64,000 bases of DNA, from positions 1 to 64,000 of the forward strand of contig MSXN01000026.1 of assembly GCA_002083555.1 (NCBI GenBank), given 5' to 3'. Below, one piece after another: positions 27,725 through 36,576 of the stretch; the first letter of the stretch is position 1; each line of letters opens with the position of its first letter. The position numbers were made by a program, and so were the translations under genes. A model generated the notes under the pieces. That model saw only the letters and a list, made by a program, of their open reading frames with translations. It was not told the DNA's origin and ran no database searches. The DNA is from Nitrospira sp. ST-bin5 (GTDB taxonomy: Bacteria > Nitrospirota > Nitrospiria > Nitrospirales > Nitrospiraceae).

Positions 27725-29110
27725 ATGCCGGACAGGGAGTTGAAGAAGGATCCGCCATACTGGGCCGTCGCCTTCTCCTCGTACCAGGAGATCACGGATT
27801 TTCTTCGCGAACTCGAAACCGCCTGCATGCTGCGCGGCCGGCCCTCGGATGGCACCGTGAATTTCGGAGCGATCGCCAGAAGTCTTCAAGCTCTCGATCG
27901 TCCGGATCGAGCCTACCGGTCCGTGCACATTACCGGCACCAACGGCAAAACCAGCGTGTGTCGCATGACGGCGGCGCTTCTTCAGGCCGGCGGCATGAAG
28001 GTCGGACTCTACACCAGCCCTCATCTCGGGCAGTTTCGGGAACGGATCTCCATCAACGGTCAGCCCCTCGGCGATCAGGAACTGATGGATGCCTGCAACC
28101 GTCTTAAATCCCTGATGGACTGGGCCGGTGTCTTGATGAGCCCGTTCGAATTCCTCACCGTGGCCGCCTTCTTCGCATTCCGCGCTGCCAACGTGGATTA
28201 TGCCGTGGTGGAAGTCGGGATCGGCGGGAAAGCGGATGCGACGAACGTGATCGCGCCGGAGGTCTCGGTGATCACGAACGTGGACTACGATCACATGGAG
28301 ATCCTCGGAGACACCCTCGAACAAATCGCGACGGAGAAATCCGGGATTATCAAGCCTTTCACCCCGGTCGTGTGCGGCCCCATGCAGGACGGGCCTCGGT
28401 CGCTGGTGCTCTCCCGCGCGGAGCGACTGAAGGCGCCTGTTCTATCATTCGGACACGAATACGACGCCACCGACTTCGTCCGTGCCGGCTATCAGGGAAC
28501 GTGCACGATTCGAGTCGATGACACCACCTGGGACGGAATCCCCCTCGACTCCCCGGCTGCGTTTATGGCCACCAACGCGGCCCATGCGCTGGCGGCGTAC
28601 GAGGTTCTCCGACGCCGCGGGCTGGTCGCCGTACTGGATGCTAACGCGATACGCCAGACCTTCAAGCACGTTCGGCTGCCAGCCTGTTGCGAAGTGCTGG
28701 CCGGCAATCCGACGATCGTCATTGATGGGGCTCACAATGCATCGGCGGCCGCCAATCTCTCCTCGACGATCCGAAGCATCCGTGCCAGCCGCCGAACGGT
28801 CCTGCTCCTCTCGCTGCCGCGAGAGAAAGAGATCGACACAATCATCCGGCATCTGGCCGGTGCAGGAGCTGACCGAGTCATCTTCACCCGGTATCCCAAG
28901 AACCGCTCGGCCGCCCCTCAGGATCTTGCCGCTATCTGGCGAACCTATACGCCGGCTGCGGCGGAGATGGTGAACGACCCCGTTGACGCGTTTCAGAAGG
29001 CCGTCCAGGAAGCAGGGCCTCTTGGGCTCGTGGTAGTCACCGGCTCCTTGGAACTGGGGGGCTATTGCCGCCCCCTCGCCCAGGCGGCGCAATCTCATGT
29101 GGTGGCATGA
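27725..29110 (+). CDS. folC: Folylpolyglutamate/dihydrofolate synthase
   Basis: A 461-residue Mur-ligase-family enzyme that adds glutamate to (dihydro)folates. The ATP loop is HITGTNGKTSVCRMTAALLQ; it is followed by GLYTSPHLGQFRERISING, the folate-site loop characteristic of FolC, then VVEVGIGGKADATNVI, NVDYDHMEILGDTLEQIATE and VIDGAHNASAAANL, in family order. GAGTGAGGGG precedes ATG 27725. The gene lies 41 bp after dabA, and its stop overlaps the start of a receiver gene (ATGA). Confidence 0.93.
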   Translation: MPDRELKKDPPYWAVAFSSYQEITDFLRELETACMLRGRPSDGTVNFGAIARSLQALDRPDRAYRSVHITGTNGKTSVCRMTAALLQAGGMKVGLYTSPHLGQFRERISINGQPLGDQELMDACNRLKSLMDWAGVLMSPFEFLTVAAFFAFRAANVDYAVVEVGIGGKADATNVIAPEVSVITNVDYDHMEILGDTLEQIATEKSGIIKPFTPVVCGPMQDGPRSLVLSRAERLKAPVLSFGHEYDATDFVRAGYQGTCTIRVDDTTWDGIPLDSPAAFMATNAAHALAAYEVLRRRGLVAVLDANAIRQTFKHVRLPACCEVLAGNPTIVIDGAHNASAAANLSSTIRSIRASRRTVLLLSLPREKEIDTIIRHLAGAGADRVIFTRYPKNRSAAPQDLAAIWRTYTPAAAEMVNDPVDAFQKAVQEAGPLGLVVVTGSLELGGYCRPLAQAAQSHVVA

Positions 29111-29529
29111 CCACCCAACGGCGGGCTGGGCCTGGCGACACGTGGCGGCGCACACCGCGAGTCCTCATTATTGACGATGATGCCGGCTATCGGGCGCAGC
29201 TGGCCGGCATGTTTGTTAATTGGCAGTGGGACGTCTTTGAAGCTTCCTCAGGCCGGGAAGCCCTGGACACCCTGGAGCGCCATGCAATCAACTTGGTCCT
29301 CTTGGACGCGGCATCGCAAGGGATGGGGTGCCCCGATGTCCTCGCTGCCATTCAGGTTCGACCGCACGACCTCCGCATTATCGTCATGGGGACCGTGATG
29401 ACGGAGAAGTTGCGCATCGACTGGCGAAGCCGGGGCGCGATGGACTGTCTCGTGAAGCCGATCGAGCTCCGAACGCTATCGGCTCTGCTCGTGGCGTTCA
29501 CGCCCCCGTCAGGGTTTGCGGATAGTTGA
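29107..29529 (+). CDS. Single-domain response regulator
   Basis: A 140-residue CheY-like receiver with no output domain. Acidic residues in LIIDDDAG (23-25), the phospho-acceptor Asp67 in LVLLDAAS and Lys117 in CLVKPIEL are in place; the Thr/Ser switch position falls in VMGTVM. A basic N-terminal tail of about 16 residues precedes the domain. Start 29107 overlaps the folC stop, so it is translated with folC. No histidine kinase is adjacent; it is an orphan receiver. Confidence 0.82.
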   Translation: MTTQRRAGPGDTWRRTPRVLIIDDDAGYRAQLAGMFVNWQWDVFEASSGREALDTLERHAINLVLLDAASQGMGCPDVLAAIQVRPHDLRIIVMGTVMTEKLRIDWRSRGAMDCLVKPIELRTLSALLVAFTPPSGFADS

Positions 29530-29609
29530 CACGCCGGAGGTAACAACATGTGCTGGCTTGAAATGGGGGAAAGATGAGTGACAACACACAACACTATCGA
29601 GGAGTCCCG

Positions 29610-31340
29610 ATGAGTCGATCCATGAGTCTGTGCCGGAGACCGTGGGGCATGATGGCTTTATGCATCACGCTCGGAGTTGCCGGCTTCCTTCAGGAAGGCG
29701 GCGCTTCCGCTCAACAACTCATGCTCCAACCGGATCATGCAACCCCCGGCGCGACGGTGGTGGTGAGCGGAAAAGGGTTGGGCCCATTCAAATCCGTCCA
29801 GTTCAATAAAGTCACGTTTGCCGGGGTGCCGGCGCTGATCCAGCGGTGGGAGTCGGATCTGGTCGAGGTCAAGGTGCCGTTCAAGGCCACGACCGGTCCC
29901 GTCGAGATGATGATCGGGAAGAAGAAGCTGTCAGCCGGGACCTTCACGGTGGTGACGCCGCGCATTGCATCCATCACGCCGACCGAGGCGGAGCGCGGCA
30001 CGATGGTCACGATCACCGGTGAACATTTCGGCGTCTCCGCCGGGGGGCGCGACCCCAACACGATGTTCGGCGTCAACGAGGTGGTGATCGGCGGCGTGGT
30101 CGTGAGGCCGCGGCGATGGAAAGATGACACCATCGAAGTCCAAATTCCGGCGAATGCGTCCAGCGGCGAGGTCGTGGTGCGACTGGCCTCCTCCGATCCG
30201 CTCCCGGACGGGTCCTGCTGTGCGCCGGTCGAATATCTGGCGAGTAACGCGGTGCCGCTGGCGTTGGTCCCCAGCGTACGCGTCGATCCGATGGAGGGGC
30301 CGGCCGGGACCAAGGTGGTCTTGTTCAGCCAAGGGTTTGGCACCAAGGAGGCTGATGATGCCCTTCTTATCGGGAATCGCCCGATGCCGATTGCGCAGTG
30401 GAAAGACGATGTGATCGTCGTCCATGTTCCGCTCGGCGCCGAGTCCGGCCCCATGGTCCTCCGTCAGAAGGGGCGCCAGCGGACGTTGGGGAACTTTACG
30501 GTCCATACCCCCAAGGTGTCGGCGATGTCGCCTCCCAGTGCGCCGATTGGCACACTCTTGCGCATCAATGGCGAGCATTTCGGGTTCTACTCTGAAAGCG
30601 GCTCGACGCCCTATAATTTTAGGGATTTTAATACGGGCCAAAATCGGGTTGAAATCGGCGGGGTGCCGGCGGTGATCTACCGGTGGCACGACGACCGGAT
30701 CGACGTCTGGGTGCCGTTCAGTGCAAAGAGCGGTCCGGTGCGGATTTATCGAAGTGCGTCGAAGCCAAAGGCGGATGGCAGCTGTTGCCAGGAGCAGGGC
30801 GAAGTTGTCACGGAGGCCGGGGTGTTTACACTAGTTTCGCCGGTTGTGGAATCATACGACCCGAAGTCAGCCGGCTTAGATGCAATTGTGACGATCAAGG
30901 GCAAAGGGTTCGGGACGTTTCTGAAGACGGCAGAACATACGGGCTTGAGCTTGAGTCAGAAGGCGTATAAGCGGCGGTTGGATGTGGAGATCAACGAGCC
31001 GGATTCTGGGAACACGGTTATTTCTAATGTCTCGCGCACCGAAGTCTTATTCAATGGCGCGGCGGCCCTGGTGCAATCCTGGACCGATACCGAGATCGTG
31101 GTGAAGGTTCCCCATCGCAATCTGTACGGGATCGGAAAGCGCGGGGCTTTCTTCGATGATCTCTCGGTCGGCCCCCTCGTGGTCCGCCGAGGGTCATGGG
31201 ATGTGTTGCCGGACCGGACCTGTTGTTCCCCCACGCAGTGGGTGACGGTCGAAGCAGGAGAATTTACCATTGAGGCGAAGGGACTGCCGGACAAAGGCTA
31301 TTGGGACAATAACCGGCCCGATGCGAGCACCAACCAATAG
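29610..31340 (+). CDS. Secreted protein with five IPT/TIG repeats
   Basis: A 576-residue exported protein. After a signal peptide (MMALCITLGVAGFLQEG, then ASA) come five immunoglobulin-like TIG domains of about 85-150 residues, each with the pattern P-x-x-G-x-x-V-x-(I/V)-x-G-x-x-F/L-G: GATVVVSGKGLG, GTMVTITGEHFG, GTKVVLFSQGFG, GTLLRINGEHFG and DAIVTIKGKGFG. Three domains carry a matching paired-cysteine loop, DGSCCAP, DGSCCQE and DRTCCSP. Such proteins usually act in adhesion or cell-surface assembly; no anchor or enzyme domain is present. GAGGAG precedes ATG 29610; an ATG at 29574 is possible. Confidence 0.78.
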   Translation: MSRSMSLCRRPWGMMALCITLGVAGFLQEGGASAQQLMLQPDHATPGATVVVSGKGLGPFKSVQFNKVTFAGVPALIQRWESDLVEVKVPFKATTGPVEMMIGKKKLSAGTFTVVTPRIASITPTEAERGTMVTITGEHFGVSAGGRDPNTMFGVNEVVIGGVVVRPRRWKDDTIEVQIPANASSGEVVVRLASSDPLPDGSCCAPVEYLASNAVPLALVPSVRVDPMEGPAGTKVVLFSQGFGTKEADDALLIGNRPMPIAQWKDDVIVVHVPLGAESGPMVLRQKGRQRTLGNFTVHTPKVSAMSPPSAPIGTLLRINGEHFGFYSESGSTPYNFRDFNTGQNRVEIGGVPAVIYRWHDDRIDVWVPFSAKSGPVRIYRSASKPKADGSCCQEQGEVVTEAGVFTLVSPVVESYDPKSAGLDAIVTIKGKGFGTFLKTAEHTGLSLSQKAYKRRLDVEINEPDSGNTVISNVSRTEVLFNGAAALVQSWTDTEIVVKVPHRNLYGIGKRGAFFDDLSVGPLVVRRGSWDVLPDRTCCSPTQWVTVEAGEFTIEAKGLPDKGYWDNNRPDASTNQ

Positions 31341-31459
31341 GGCATCACCGTGAAACGTGATGCGAGAAATGGGATCCGAAAGAACTGTATGCGGGTGACC
31401 GGTGCCGGATTGAGCGTGCTGACGCAACATGCACTCATCCCCGCTTGCGGGGCAGCATA

Positions 31460-32446
31460 ATGGCGGCGGCGACAGTCCTTCCTGCCTCAAATCCGGAGTC
31501 GATTCGGATGGCTGGCGCAATCATCCGCCAGGGAGGACTCGTCGCCTTCCCGACAGAAACTGTGTACGGGCTCGGCTGCGATGCGCTGAATCCAGAGGCG
31601 GTGGCGCGTATCTTCGAAGCCAAGCAACGGCCATCGTTCGATCCCCTCATCGTGCACATCGCAGACCGGGCGACGCTGGAGTCACTGACACCGTTCGTAT
31701 CGACGCGCGACCAGCGTCTCATCGATGCCTTCTGGCCAGGTCCGCTGACCCTCGTGTTGCCGAAGCGGGCGGACGTTCCCGATCTCGTGACGGCCGGCCT
31801 TGCCACTGTCGCGATTCGGATGCCCGCCCATACCGTGGCACAGGCGCTGATTCGGGAGGCAGGCGTCCCGATTGCCGCTCCGAGCGCCAATCCGTTCGGC
31901 TATGTCAGTCCGACGTGCGCGCAACATGTCGTCGAGGGGCTCGGCGATCGCGTCGACCTGATTCTCGACGGAGGGCCGTGCCCGATTGGTGTCGAGTCCA
32001 CCATCGTATCGATGGGCGGAACCTGGCCGGAACTCCTGCGCCCAGGTACGGTCACGCTCGCAGCGCTCCGAACAGTCATTGGCCCGGTCGTGCGAACACC
32101 TGCCAGCCGGACGATGGTCGCGCCGGGCCAGCTTCCCCGCCATTACGCAACCCGCACTCCGATGACGGTTCTGGCGGCTCCGGAAGTCAGACCCGTTCTG
32201 CATGCCCATGAGCGCGCCGGACTGCTGGCCATGTCGACACCGGGCCATGGGGACGAGAGGTTCTGTGCGATCGAAGTGCTCTCGGCATCCGGCGATCTGC
32301 GGGAGGCCGCGCGGAATTTATTCGCCGCACTGCGGCGGCTGGATGCGCTAGGCCTCGACCGTCTGTACGCCGTGCCCTGCGAGGGGCAGGGCCTCGGTCT
32401 GGCGATCATGGACCGGCTGCGACGCTGTGCGGCACCGCTCGACTGA
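31460..32446 (+). CDS. tsaC: L-threonylcarbamoyladenylate synthase, Sua5 type
   Basis: A 328-residue YrdC-family enzyme that makes threonylcarbamoyl-AMP for the t6A37 modification of tRNAs. The YrdC core is clear: GGLVAFPTETVYGLGCDA, AKQRPSFDPLIVHI, WPGPLTLVLPKR, AIRMPAH, PIAAPSANPFG and DGGPCPIGVESTIV. The chain continues about 120 residues past the core (linker with PGQLPRHYATRTP, then a small Rossmann-like Sua5 domain), so it is the longer Sua5 form rather than the short TsaC. ATG 31460 was chosen; a TTG 15 bases upstream is less likely. Confidence 0.9.
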   Translation: MAAATVLPASNPESIRMAGAIIRQGGLVAFPTETVYGLGCDALNPEAVARIFEAKQRPSFDPLIVHIADRATLESLTPFVSTRDQRLIDAFWPGPLTLVLPKRADVPDLVTAGLATVAIRMPAHTVAQALIREAGVPIAAPSANPFGYVSPTCAQHVVEGLGDRVDLILDGGPCPIGVESTIVSMGGTWPELLRPGTVTLAALRTVIGPVVRTPASRTMVAPGQLPRHYATRTPMTVLAAPEVRPVLHAHERAGLLAMSTPGHGDERFCAIEVLSASGDLREAARNLFAALRRLDALGLDRLYAVPCEGQGLGLAIMDRLRRCAAPLD

Positions 32447-32533
32447 CGGCGGTCGCGCCTTCACGACAGAGGCCCACAGAGAGAAGCACGGCCATCCAAA
32501 AGGAGCGACGCTGTTGGAGAGGGGCCATTTGAG

Positions 32534-32917
32534 ATGATGCATAACGAGTCATTACAGCAACAGGAATCCCTTACAGCGGCAGTTCGCAAGGCGGTGTGCC
32601 AGTTTCAATTGGAGTTCATGGGAGGGAGTTTTGCCGAGCACATTCGCGTGCACATAGCCCCCGATATGCCCGACATGATGGTGGTGCGGTCGCACGGTGT
32701 GCTCCCAACAGCTGAACAGAAGCTCATCCGCACAGAAGAAGGCCGGGCGTTGGTGAAACAGTTGTATCGGACTCTGTTTGCGCAGCAACGCCACGTCCTG
32801 GCCCAGGAAGTGGCAACTCTCACGGGCATCGAGGTGGCGGATGTCTTAACGGATTTTTCCGTCTCCACCGGTGAGCAGGTGATGGCTTTTCTGTTCGCCT
32901 CACCCGACGAGGACTGA
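32534..32917 (+). CDS. MpsC/DUF2294-like protein (copy 1)
   Basis: A 127-residue cytoplasmic protein resembling the DUF2294 family, named MpsC because one member belongs to the mpsABC locus of Staphylococcus, where MpsB is a DabA homologue. Family-like features are the N-terminal helix, the HGVLPTAEQKLIRTEEGRAL segment, then VKQLYRTLFAQQRHVLAQEV and LTGIEVADVLTDFSVSTGEQ. Two ATGs (32534, 32537) are in tandem. larB copy 2 follows after four bases, so they share a transcript. A second related protein is at 36822-37241. The biochemical role of MpsC is not established to my knowledge. Confidence 0.7.
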   Translation: MMHNESLQQQESLTAAVRKAVCQFQLEFMGGSFAEHIRVHIAPDMPDMMVVRSHGVLPTAEQKLIRTEEGRALVKQLYRTLFAQQRHVLAQEVATLTGIEVADVLTDFSVSTGEQVMAFLFASPDED

Positions 32918-32921
32918 GGGA

Positions 32922-33629
32922 ATGAGAAGAAAATCCACACAGGCCGCCACTGTACGCTCACAGAAGCCTGATGAGAGCGTCGATGGCGCATCTCAGGGTA
33001 TGCTGCGGTCCGCGCGGCAAGGATTTCCGCCCGTCGTGTTCTGTGACGGAAAAACCCAACAGGAAATTGTCAGCCTGGCGCGCAAGCTGCTGGCTCAGCA
33101 TCAGCATCTCATCGTGCCTCGCGTTACACCCGAGGTTGCACAGGCCTTGCTGCGCTTAAATCGCCGTGCTATCTATCATGAGTTGTCCCGTGCCGTCACG
33201 GTATGTCATCCGACACGAAAGAGAAGCGGGGATGTCTTGATCGTCACCGCCGGCACAGCGGACACCCCGGTTGCGGAAGAGGCCCGCGTCACGGCCGAGG
33301 TCCTGGGAAGTCGGGTTGAGGCGATCTGCGACGTCGGGGTGGCGGGATTGCATCGAGTTCTCGCCCGTCACAGCAGGCTCGTGCAAGCCCGTGTCGTGGT
33401 GGTAGTGGCCGGGATGGACGGGGCGCTTCCGAGCGTCATCGGCGGACTAGTCAACTGTCCCGTCATCGCAGTCCCAACGAGCATCGGTTACGGGGCCAAT
33501 TTCGGCGGAGTCGCCCCCCTCTTGACGATGCTCAATTCATGCGCCTCCGGCGTGGGGGTCGTGAACATCAATAACGGATTTAGCGCCGGCTGCCTGGCGC
33601 ATCGCATCAATATGTTAGCCAACGAATAG
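32922..33629 (+). CDS. LarB-type protein (copy 2), divergent
   Basis: A 235-residue LarB-family paralogue. The catalytic half keeps the family blocks VTAGTADTPVAEEARVTAEV, DVGVAGLHRVL, VVVAGMDGALPSVIGGLV, VPTSIGYGANFGGVAP and NSCASGVGVVNINNGFSA. The N-terminal region is shorter and replaced by a basic tail (MRRKSTQAATVRSQKPDES), lacking the YATVDHHRALRQG helix of copy 1. It could be a second nickel-pincer synthase or have a different substrate. It is four bases after the MpsC-like gene, with GAGGGA before the ATG. Confidence 0.8.
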   Translation: MRRKSTQAATVRSQKPDESVDGASQGMLRSARQGFPPVVFCDGKTQQEIVSLARKLLAQHQHLIVPRVTPEVAQALLRLNRRAIYHELSRAVTVCHPTRKRSGDVLIVTAGTADTPVAEEARVTAEVLGSRVEAICDVGVAGLHRVLARHSRLVQARVVVVVAGMDGALPSVIGGLVNCPVIAVPTSIGYGANFGGVAPLLTMLNSCASGVGVVNINNGFSAGCLAHRINMLANE

Positions 33630-33822
33630 GGAATAGTCTGTTGCAGCATCTGCCGACGGGCACGACATCTCCCCATCCGTGCCTCACGAGCCCTGCTTGG
33701 AGCAGGAAAGGAGAGCACGATGGGAGTCCTGCCATCCGTCCTGCATCAGCGACGACTGCAGATCAGACGTTTCCCCTTGCCGCGCTTTTCCTCAGAAGCG
33801 TGCGTACACGGAGTACACGATA

Positions 33823-34731
33823 ATGCCTTGTGCGCTATGTGGACAGACGTCGCTCTCGACGATATCTACGGTAGATGCGAAGTCACGCAACGCGTTGAAT
33901 GTGGCCATATGCGGTGGTTGCGGACTTGTTCAACAAGATCCACTGCCTTCGGAAATGGAACTTCGCCATTTTTACGCTCATACCTATCGAACAGACTACA
34001 AGAACACATATACGCCAAAAGCAAAACATATTTACAGGGCTGGCAGGGCAGCTATTGAGCGAGTCAATTTCTTACGATCTCATGGAGTTCATGGCGGAAA
34101 GTTACTTGACGTAGGTGCAGGCGGGGGAGAGTTTGTCTATATTTCCAAATCCAAAGGGTATGACTCCAGAGGCATTGAGCCAAATCTCGGCTATTCAGAG
34201 TTTGCCAGAACTCAGTACGGCGTGGAAATCAAGACTGGAGAGTTATGCGAGGCCGAAGGAGCCTACGACATTATCACCATGTTTCATGTACTTGAGCACA
34301 TGCCTAATTTCGAATCCCTTAGGATGGCGTGGTCAATGCTGAACGAAGGAGGCTATCTGTTTATTGAGGTCCCTAACATAGAAACAAACGATGCTTCGCC
34401 GCACAATATATATTTCAAGGCACACCTGTTCTACTTCAATAGAGCGACGCTCTCCGCTTGTGCCAGCAAAGACTTTGCACCTCTGGTTATAGAGGAACGA
34501 TCGAATCTCCGAATTTTATTCAAACGCAAAAGTCGGCAAGGCCACATCTCCTTGCCCAAGCAGGACGACGTTTCTCATATTGCCCTGAGACTTCGACAAA
34601 AAGGATGGTTCGAATATCTGCTTGCGGGCGGTGGAATCTATAAACCGTTCTTGAAGCTGACCCAACTGATACAGGAGGCAAAGGTGAAGCACAGATCTAA
34701 CTTGGACATTCTAAACTCAATTCTTTCTTAA
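33823..34731 (+). CDS. Class I SAM-dependent methyltransferase with N-terminal zinc ribbon
   Basis: A 302-residue cytoplasmic methyltransferase. Residues 1-35 hold a zinc ribbon (CALC ... CGGC), then the SAM-binding motif I GGKLLDVGAGGGEFVYISKS, GIEPN as the acidic-loop motif and ITMFHVLEHMPN as motif IV-like. This layout is typical of sugar or surface-polysaccharide C-methyltransferases. The gene is visibly more AT-rich than its surroundings (many ATT, AAA, TAT codons), suggesting horizontal transfer. No ribosome-binding site is obvious before ATG 33823; GAGTACACG is weak. A frame with a better Shine-Dalgarno at 33720 overlaps it but is not protein-like. Confidence 0.78.
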   Translation: MPCALCGQTSLSTISTVDAKSRNALNVAICGGCGLVQQDPLPSEMELRHFYAHTYRTDYKNTYTPKAKHIYRAGRAAIERVNFLRSHGVHGGKLLDVGAGGGEFVYISKSKGYDSRGIEPNLGYSEFARTQYGVEIKTGELCEAEGAYDIITMFHVLEHMPNFESLRMAWSMLNEGGYLFIEVPNIETNDASPHNIYFKAHLFYFNRATLSACASKDFAPLVIEERSNLRILFKRKSRQGHISLPKQDDVSHIALRLRQKGWFEYLLAGGGIYKPFLKLTQLIQEAKVKHRSNLDILNSILS

Positions 34732-35174
34732 CCGCGGGAAACTACCCCCAACGCTATATCTGCCAGTTGCATTCTCTCTCTGCGAGCTGCGGCTGCATAA
34801 ACTATCGCTGTAGAAACAGTGACACCTGGGATTCTCTCCTCCCCCCCTGCAGCGGACCTGAATCCGTTCAAAGCAACGCTAGATGCCAGCCCAAGTACCC
34901 CTCTAGCCTGGCTAAGTGCAAGCGGATCTGGCAACTGAGCATAGACGCACGCCTCATGGTGCAGCACGTGTATCGATGCACGTGGCGTTAGCCGTTACAA
35001 AAGAAGTTTGGCTTGCCACGATCTCCCTATCATCGGACTGCCCTAATTCTCCGCGACAATTCGATAGTCTGCTCGCTGACGAGTCCTTTCTCGGTCTGGA
35101 ATCTGATTTGCAAATAGGAGCAGACATGGGAGCGGATGGTCCGATCCCCCTTGCTGCTTAAGGGAGGTTGTTGA
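34732..35174. other. 443-bp intergenic region before isocitrate dehydrogenase
   Basis: No gene, tRNA or terminator was recognised. The only structure that stands out is an 18-base near-palindrome at 34966-34983. The last 15 bases contain the AAGGGAGG ribosome-binding site of the dehydrogenase gene. Confidence 0.5.
34966..34983. repeat. Near-perfect 18-bp palindrome
   Basis: ACGTGTATCGATGCACGT reads as its own reverse complement at 16 of 18 positions, centred on ATCGAT. It lies about 190 bp before the isocitrate dehydrogenase start and could be a dimeric regulator's operator. No second copy was seen. Confidence 0.35.
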
Positions 35175-36191
35175 ATGGGTACACAGCATGTCGTGACGAT
35201 GTTACCGGGAGAGGGAACCGGTCCGGAAATTTGCGAAGCGGTCCGGCTGGTGATCGATGCGAGCGGCGTCAATATCAAATGGGAGTATGAAGAGATCGGA
35301 CTGGACTGCTTAGAGAAACACGGCACATTGCTGCCCGACAAGACAGTCCAAGCCATCGCCAAAAACAAGATCGCGTTGAAAGGCCCCACGACCACGCCGA
35401 TCGGAACCGGCCACAAGAGCGCGAACGTGACGCTCCGCAAGGTATTCGATCTCTATGCAAATGTGCGTCCGGCCAAGTTGATTCCCGTGCTCAAGCGGCC
35501 GTGGGACAAGATCGACATCCTCAACTTCCGTGAGAACACCGAAGATTGCTACGCGGCCATCGAGCACATGGTGTCCGACGAAGTGGCGCAATGCTTGAAG
35601 GTCATTACCTGGCCCGGCTCCTATCGCATTGCGGACTTTGCCTTTAAGTGGGCGAAAGCCAACGGGCGCAAGAAGATCTACTGCGTCCACAAGGCCAACA
35701 TCATGAAGATGACCGACGGACTCTTTCTTGATGCCTTCCGAGAGGTCGCCAAAAAATATCCGGAGATGGAGTCCGGCGACATCATCGTGGACAATTGCTG
35801 CATGCAGCTGGTGAGAAATCCGGCGCAGTTCGACTGCCTGGTGCTGCCGAACCTCTACGGCGACATTCTGACGGATCTCTGTGCCGGATTAGTCGGCGGT
35901 CTAGGGTTCGCGCCGGGTGCCAACGTGGGCGACAACTGCGCGATTTTCGAAGCCGTCCATGGCTCGGCGCCGAAATACGCCGGCATGAAGAAGGTCAATC
36001 CTTCGGCCGTGCTGGTCTCCGGCATCATGATGCTCCGCTGGCTCAAGGAAGAAGCGGCCGCGGCCCGGATCGAGAAGGCCATGTTCGCCGTGCTCGACGA
36101 GCGGAAGCACGTGACGTACGACGTCGGCGGAACGGCGACAACCGATGAATATGCCCAAGCTATCGTCGACAAGATGCACGCGAAGGCCTGA
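35175..36191 (+). CDS. icd: NAD-type isocitrate dehydrogenase family protein
   Basis: A 338-residue member of the isocitrate/isopropylmalate dehydrogenase family, the single-domain-length type related to NAD-dependent and Thermus-like isocitrate dehydrogenases. The substrate and metal region is DILNFRENTEDCYAAIEH; then IYCVHKANIMKMTDGLFL, VLPNLYGDILTDLCAGLVGG and the cofactor loop FEAVHGSAPKYAGM. In an autotroph using the reductive TCA cycle this enzyme would carboxylate 2-oxoglutarate. AAGGGAGG precedes ATG 35175. A 116-residue gene follows after 34 bp that looks like the separate C-terminal domain of the longer Thermus/Rickettsia-type enzyme. 3-Isopropylmalate dehydrogenase is a less likely reading. 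Confidence 0.85.
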   Translation: MGTQHVVTMLPGEGTGPEICEAVRLVIDASGVNIKWEYEEIGLDCLEKHGTLLPDKTVQAIAKNKIALKGPTTTPIGTGHKSANVTLRKVFDLYANVRPAKLIPVLKRPWDKIDILNFRENTEDCYAAIEHMVSDEVAQCLKVITWPGSYRIADFAFKWAKANGRKKIYCVHKANIMKMTDGLFLDAFREVAKKYPEMESGDIIVDNCCMQLVRNPAQFDCLVLPNLYGDILTDLCAGLVGGLGFAPGANVGDNCAIFEAVHGSAPKYAGMKKVNPSAVLVSGIMMLRWLKEEAAAARIEKAMFAVLDERKHVTYDVGGTATTDEYAQAIVDKMHAKA

Positions 36192-36225
36192 GCGCACGAC
36201 TACTGACTGAACAAGGAGAAATCCA

Positions 36226-36576
36226 ATGCCTACATTTACAGAAGTAGCTAAAGCGACGAAGAAAAAGAAAGAGATCAAATTGGTCGGAATCGATATGTAC
36301 ATCATTACTGAGAAAGGCATCCCGAAGTTTGACGACATTGGGGCGTTTAAGTGTGAATTCATTTCCAACCGGGGCACGAAGGTCTGGCCGGGATTTGTCA
36401 GCCCCGACTTGCTGCAGGTCAATTGGTACCGCTGCCGCTTCATGGCGACTAAAGACGTGCAGGACGCAGATGTCAATGCGTTCCTGGACGCGCTGACCAA
36501 GAAGGGCTGGTGGTGGTCTGCCGCTCAAAAGTTGTGGAACTATGACGGCGAGGCCGGATTCAGCAAGGCCTACTAG
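36226..36576 (+). CDS. Small protein resembling C-terminal domain of Thermus-type isocitrate dehydrogenase
   Basis: A 116-residue cytoplasmic protein. The segment FISNRGTKVWPGFVSPDLLQ followed by WYRCRFMA and, near the end, KLWNYDGEAGFSKAY recalls, from memory, the extra C-terminal domain found in the roughly 480-500-residue isocitrate dehydrogenases of Thermus and Rickettsia. Here it would be a separate chain. ATG 36226 follows AAGGAG at eight bases and is 34 bp after the dehydrogenase stop, so both are co-transcribed. It may bind the dehydrogenase and regulate or stabilise it; the assignment needs a profile search. Confidence 0.6.
   Translation: MPTFTEVAKATKKKKEIKLVGIDMYIITEKGIPKFDDIGAFKCEFISNRGTKVWPGFVSPDLLQVNWYRCRFMATKDVQDADVNAFLDALTKKGWWWSAAQKLWNYDGEAGFSKAY

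Noticed and set aside
33720..34058. A 112-codon frame with a good ribosome-binding site (AAAGGAG)
   Set aside because: It overlaps the methyltransferase in another phase and has no protein-like character; possibly the stub of a gene displaced by the insertion.
34732..35174. Possible tRNA or small RNA in the gap
   Set aside because: No T-loop (GGTTCRANNC) or acceptor pairing was found on either strand.
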